From the NCBI GenBank assembly GCA_025937115.1, contig JAICSB010000185.1, forward strand, positions 1 to 6,556: 6,556 bases of DNA. The letters are read 5' to 3'. Under the pieces are notes generated by a model that worked only from the letters and a program-made list of their open reading frames with translations, ran no database searches and had not been told where the DNA came from. The DNA comes from Pseudonocardiaceae bacterium (GTDB lineage: Bacteria; Actinomycetota; Actinomycetes; Mycobacteriales; Pseudonocardiaceae). How positions within the stretch are numbered: the first letter of the stretch is position 1; the number at the start of each line of letters is the position of its first letter. Positions 5,832-6,556 of the stretch are shown here, in pieces. The position numbers and the translations under genes were made by a program.

Positions 5832-6518
5832 GTGAGAAGAATCCAGCGATTGGCCGCGGTCGGTGCTTTGGCGGTTCTGACTGCCGTGGTCGGCGCATGT
5901 AGCAGTTCGCAGCAGCCGGCCACCGGGAGTCAAGCTTCCGCACCAGCCACCAGCGAGTCGGCCGCGCCCGGCGAGGCGACTGCGCCCACTGGTAGTGGCG
6001 TCACGAAGATCAGTGACATCTTCGGTCCGGCCTGCAGCCAGGTGCCCACCGAGGGACCCGGCTCGGCCCAAGGCATGGTCAACGACCCGGTGGCCACCGC
6101 GGCCAGCCACAACCCGCTGCTGACCACCCTGACCAAGGCCGTGACCGCGGCCAACCTGGTCGACACGCTCAACAGCGCCCCGGCGATCACCGTGTTCGCC
6201 CCCGCTGACCCCGCGTTCCAGGCGCTGGAGGCCCAGCACCCGGGCATCCTCAAGCAGCTGACCACCGCTCCGGACGTGGCGTCGCCGAACAGCCAGCTCG
6301 CCAAGATCCTGACCTACCACGTGGTCGGCACCCGCTACGACGCCGCGGGTCTCGTCCAGGCCGGCACGCTGGACAGCCTGGAAGGCGCCAAACTCACGAT
6401 CGGTGGCACCGCGGCGGCACCGACCGTCAACGGCGCACCGGTGCTGTGCGGCAACATTCCCACCAAGAACGCCACCGTGTTCGTAATCGGGCAGGTGCTG
6501 TCGCTGCCGGCTTCCTGA
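5832..6518 (+). CDS. Fasciclin (FAS1) domain lipoprotein, MPT70/MPT83-like
   Basis: The product is 228 aa from GTG 5832. The signal peptide MRRIQRLAAVGALAVLTAVV ends in the lipobox VGAC, with Cys23 the likely lipidated residue. A Ser/Ala/Thr/Pro-rich linker runs to about 60. The FAS1 domain covers roughly 78-226. Its H1 region is NLVDTLNSAPAITVFAPADP (108-127) and its H2 region is LTYHVVGTRYDA (160-171). The ending NATVFVIGQVLSLP is typical. Cys68 (FGPAC) and Cys206 (VLCGN) match the conserved disulfide of MPT70/MPT83, and phrases such as GMVNDPVATAASHNP are very close to that family. The lipid anchor makes it MPT83-like, while MPT70 is secreted free. FAS1 domains mediate adhesion or protein contacts at the cell surface. 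The oxidoreductase upstream suggests a shared envelope or redox response. In M. tuberculosis the family is controlled by SigK, and a sigK-like gene may lie past the right edge (inference). Confidence 0.94.
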   Translation: MRRIQRLAAVGALAVLTAVVGACSSSQQPATGSQASAPATSESAAPGEATAPTGSGVTKISDIFGPACSQVPTEGPGSAQGMVNDPVATAASHNPLLTTLTKAVTAANLVDTLNSAPAITVFAPADPAFQALEAQHPGILKQLTTAPDVASPNSQLAKILTYHVVGTRYDAAGLVQAGTLDSLEGAKLTIGGTAAAPTVNGAPVLCGNIPTKNATVFVIGQVLSLPAS

Positions 6519-6556
6519 GCTAGGTAACTAACTGCCACCCGTCAGGGGCGCTCCCA

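Noticed and set aside
1..6556. CRISPR array, tRNA/rRNA genes, transposase or integrase
   Set aside because: No spaced repeat series, no complete tRNA fold, no transposase or integrase motif was seen on either strand.

Overview
The window is GC-rich, with G/C-ending codons and GTG starts. It holds lipoprotein signal peptides and a membrane molybdopterin oxidoreductase next to an MPT70/MPT83-type fasciclin lipoprotein. Together these point to an actinobacterium, most likely a Pseudonocardiales-like or mycobacterial relative (an inference from gene content; no species is identifiable). All genes I can support lie on the + strand.

Left part (1-735): coding-like sequence that changes frame. It opens with what looks like the C-terminal tail of an ATP-grasp ligase, then gives two short unrecognised reading frames joined by an ATGA overlap. 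A hairpin sits on the last stop codon. This may be a decayed or frameshifted gene end. A gene-free stretch (736-934) with small hairpins follows.

Middle part (935-3085): a small single-pass membrane protein with three TTA codons and a duplicated GYLD motif at its C-terminus. It is followed 99 bp later by a large secreted lipoprotein of the tripeptidyl-aminopeptidase/Hip1-like alpha/beta hydrolase family, with an apparently intact Ser-Asp-His triad.

Decay zone (3086-4095): an excellent ribosome binding site leads into a reading frame that makes little protein sense and stops inside a perfect 20-bp inverted repeat. That repeat abuts an XRE-type helix-turn-helix gene broken by a one-base insertion. 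About 550 bp without a convincing gene follows, including a 14-bp direct repeat. The palindrome looks like a dispersed element that may have entered the regulator's 5' end.

Right part (4096-6518): a five-helix membrane protein with an extracytoplasmic sulfite-oxidase-type Moco domain, then a fasciclin-domain lipoprotein. In M. tuberculosis, MPT70/MPT83 belong to the SigK regulon. In related actinobacteria I recall this oxidoreductase-fasciclin pair lying before sigK and its anti-sigma factor, so such genes may lie just beyond the right edge. No complete new defence or mobile system is visible. The most unusual feature is the palindrome/XRE junction.
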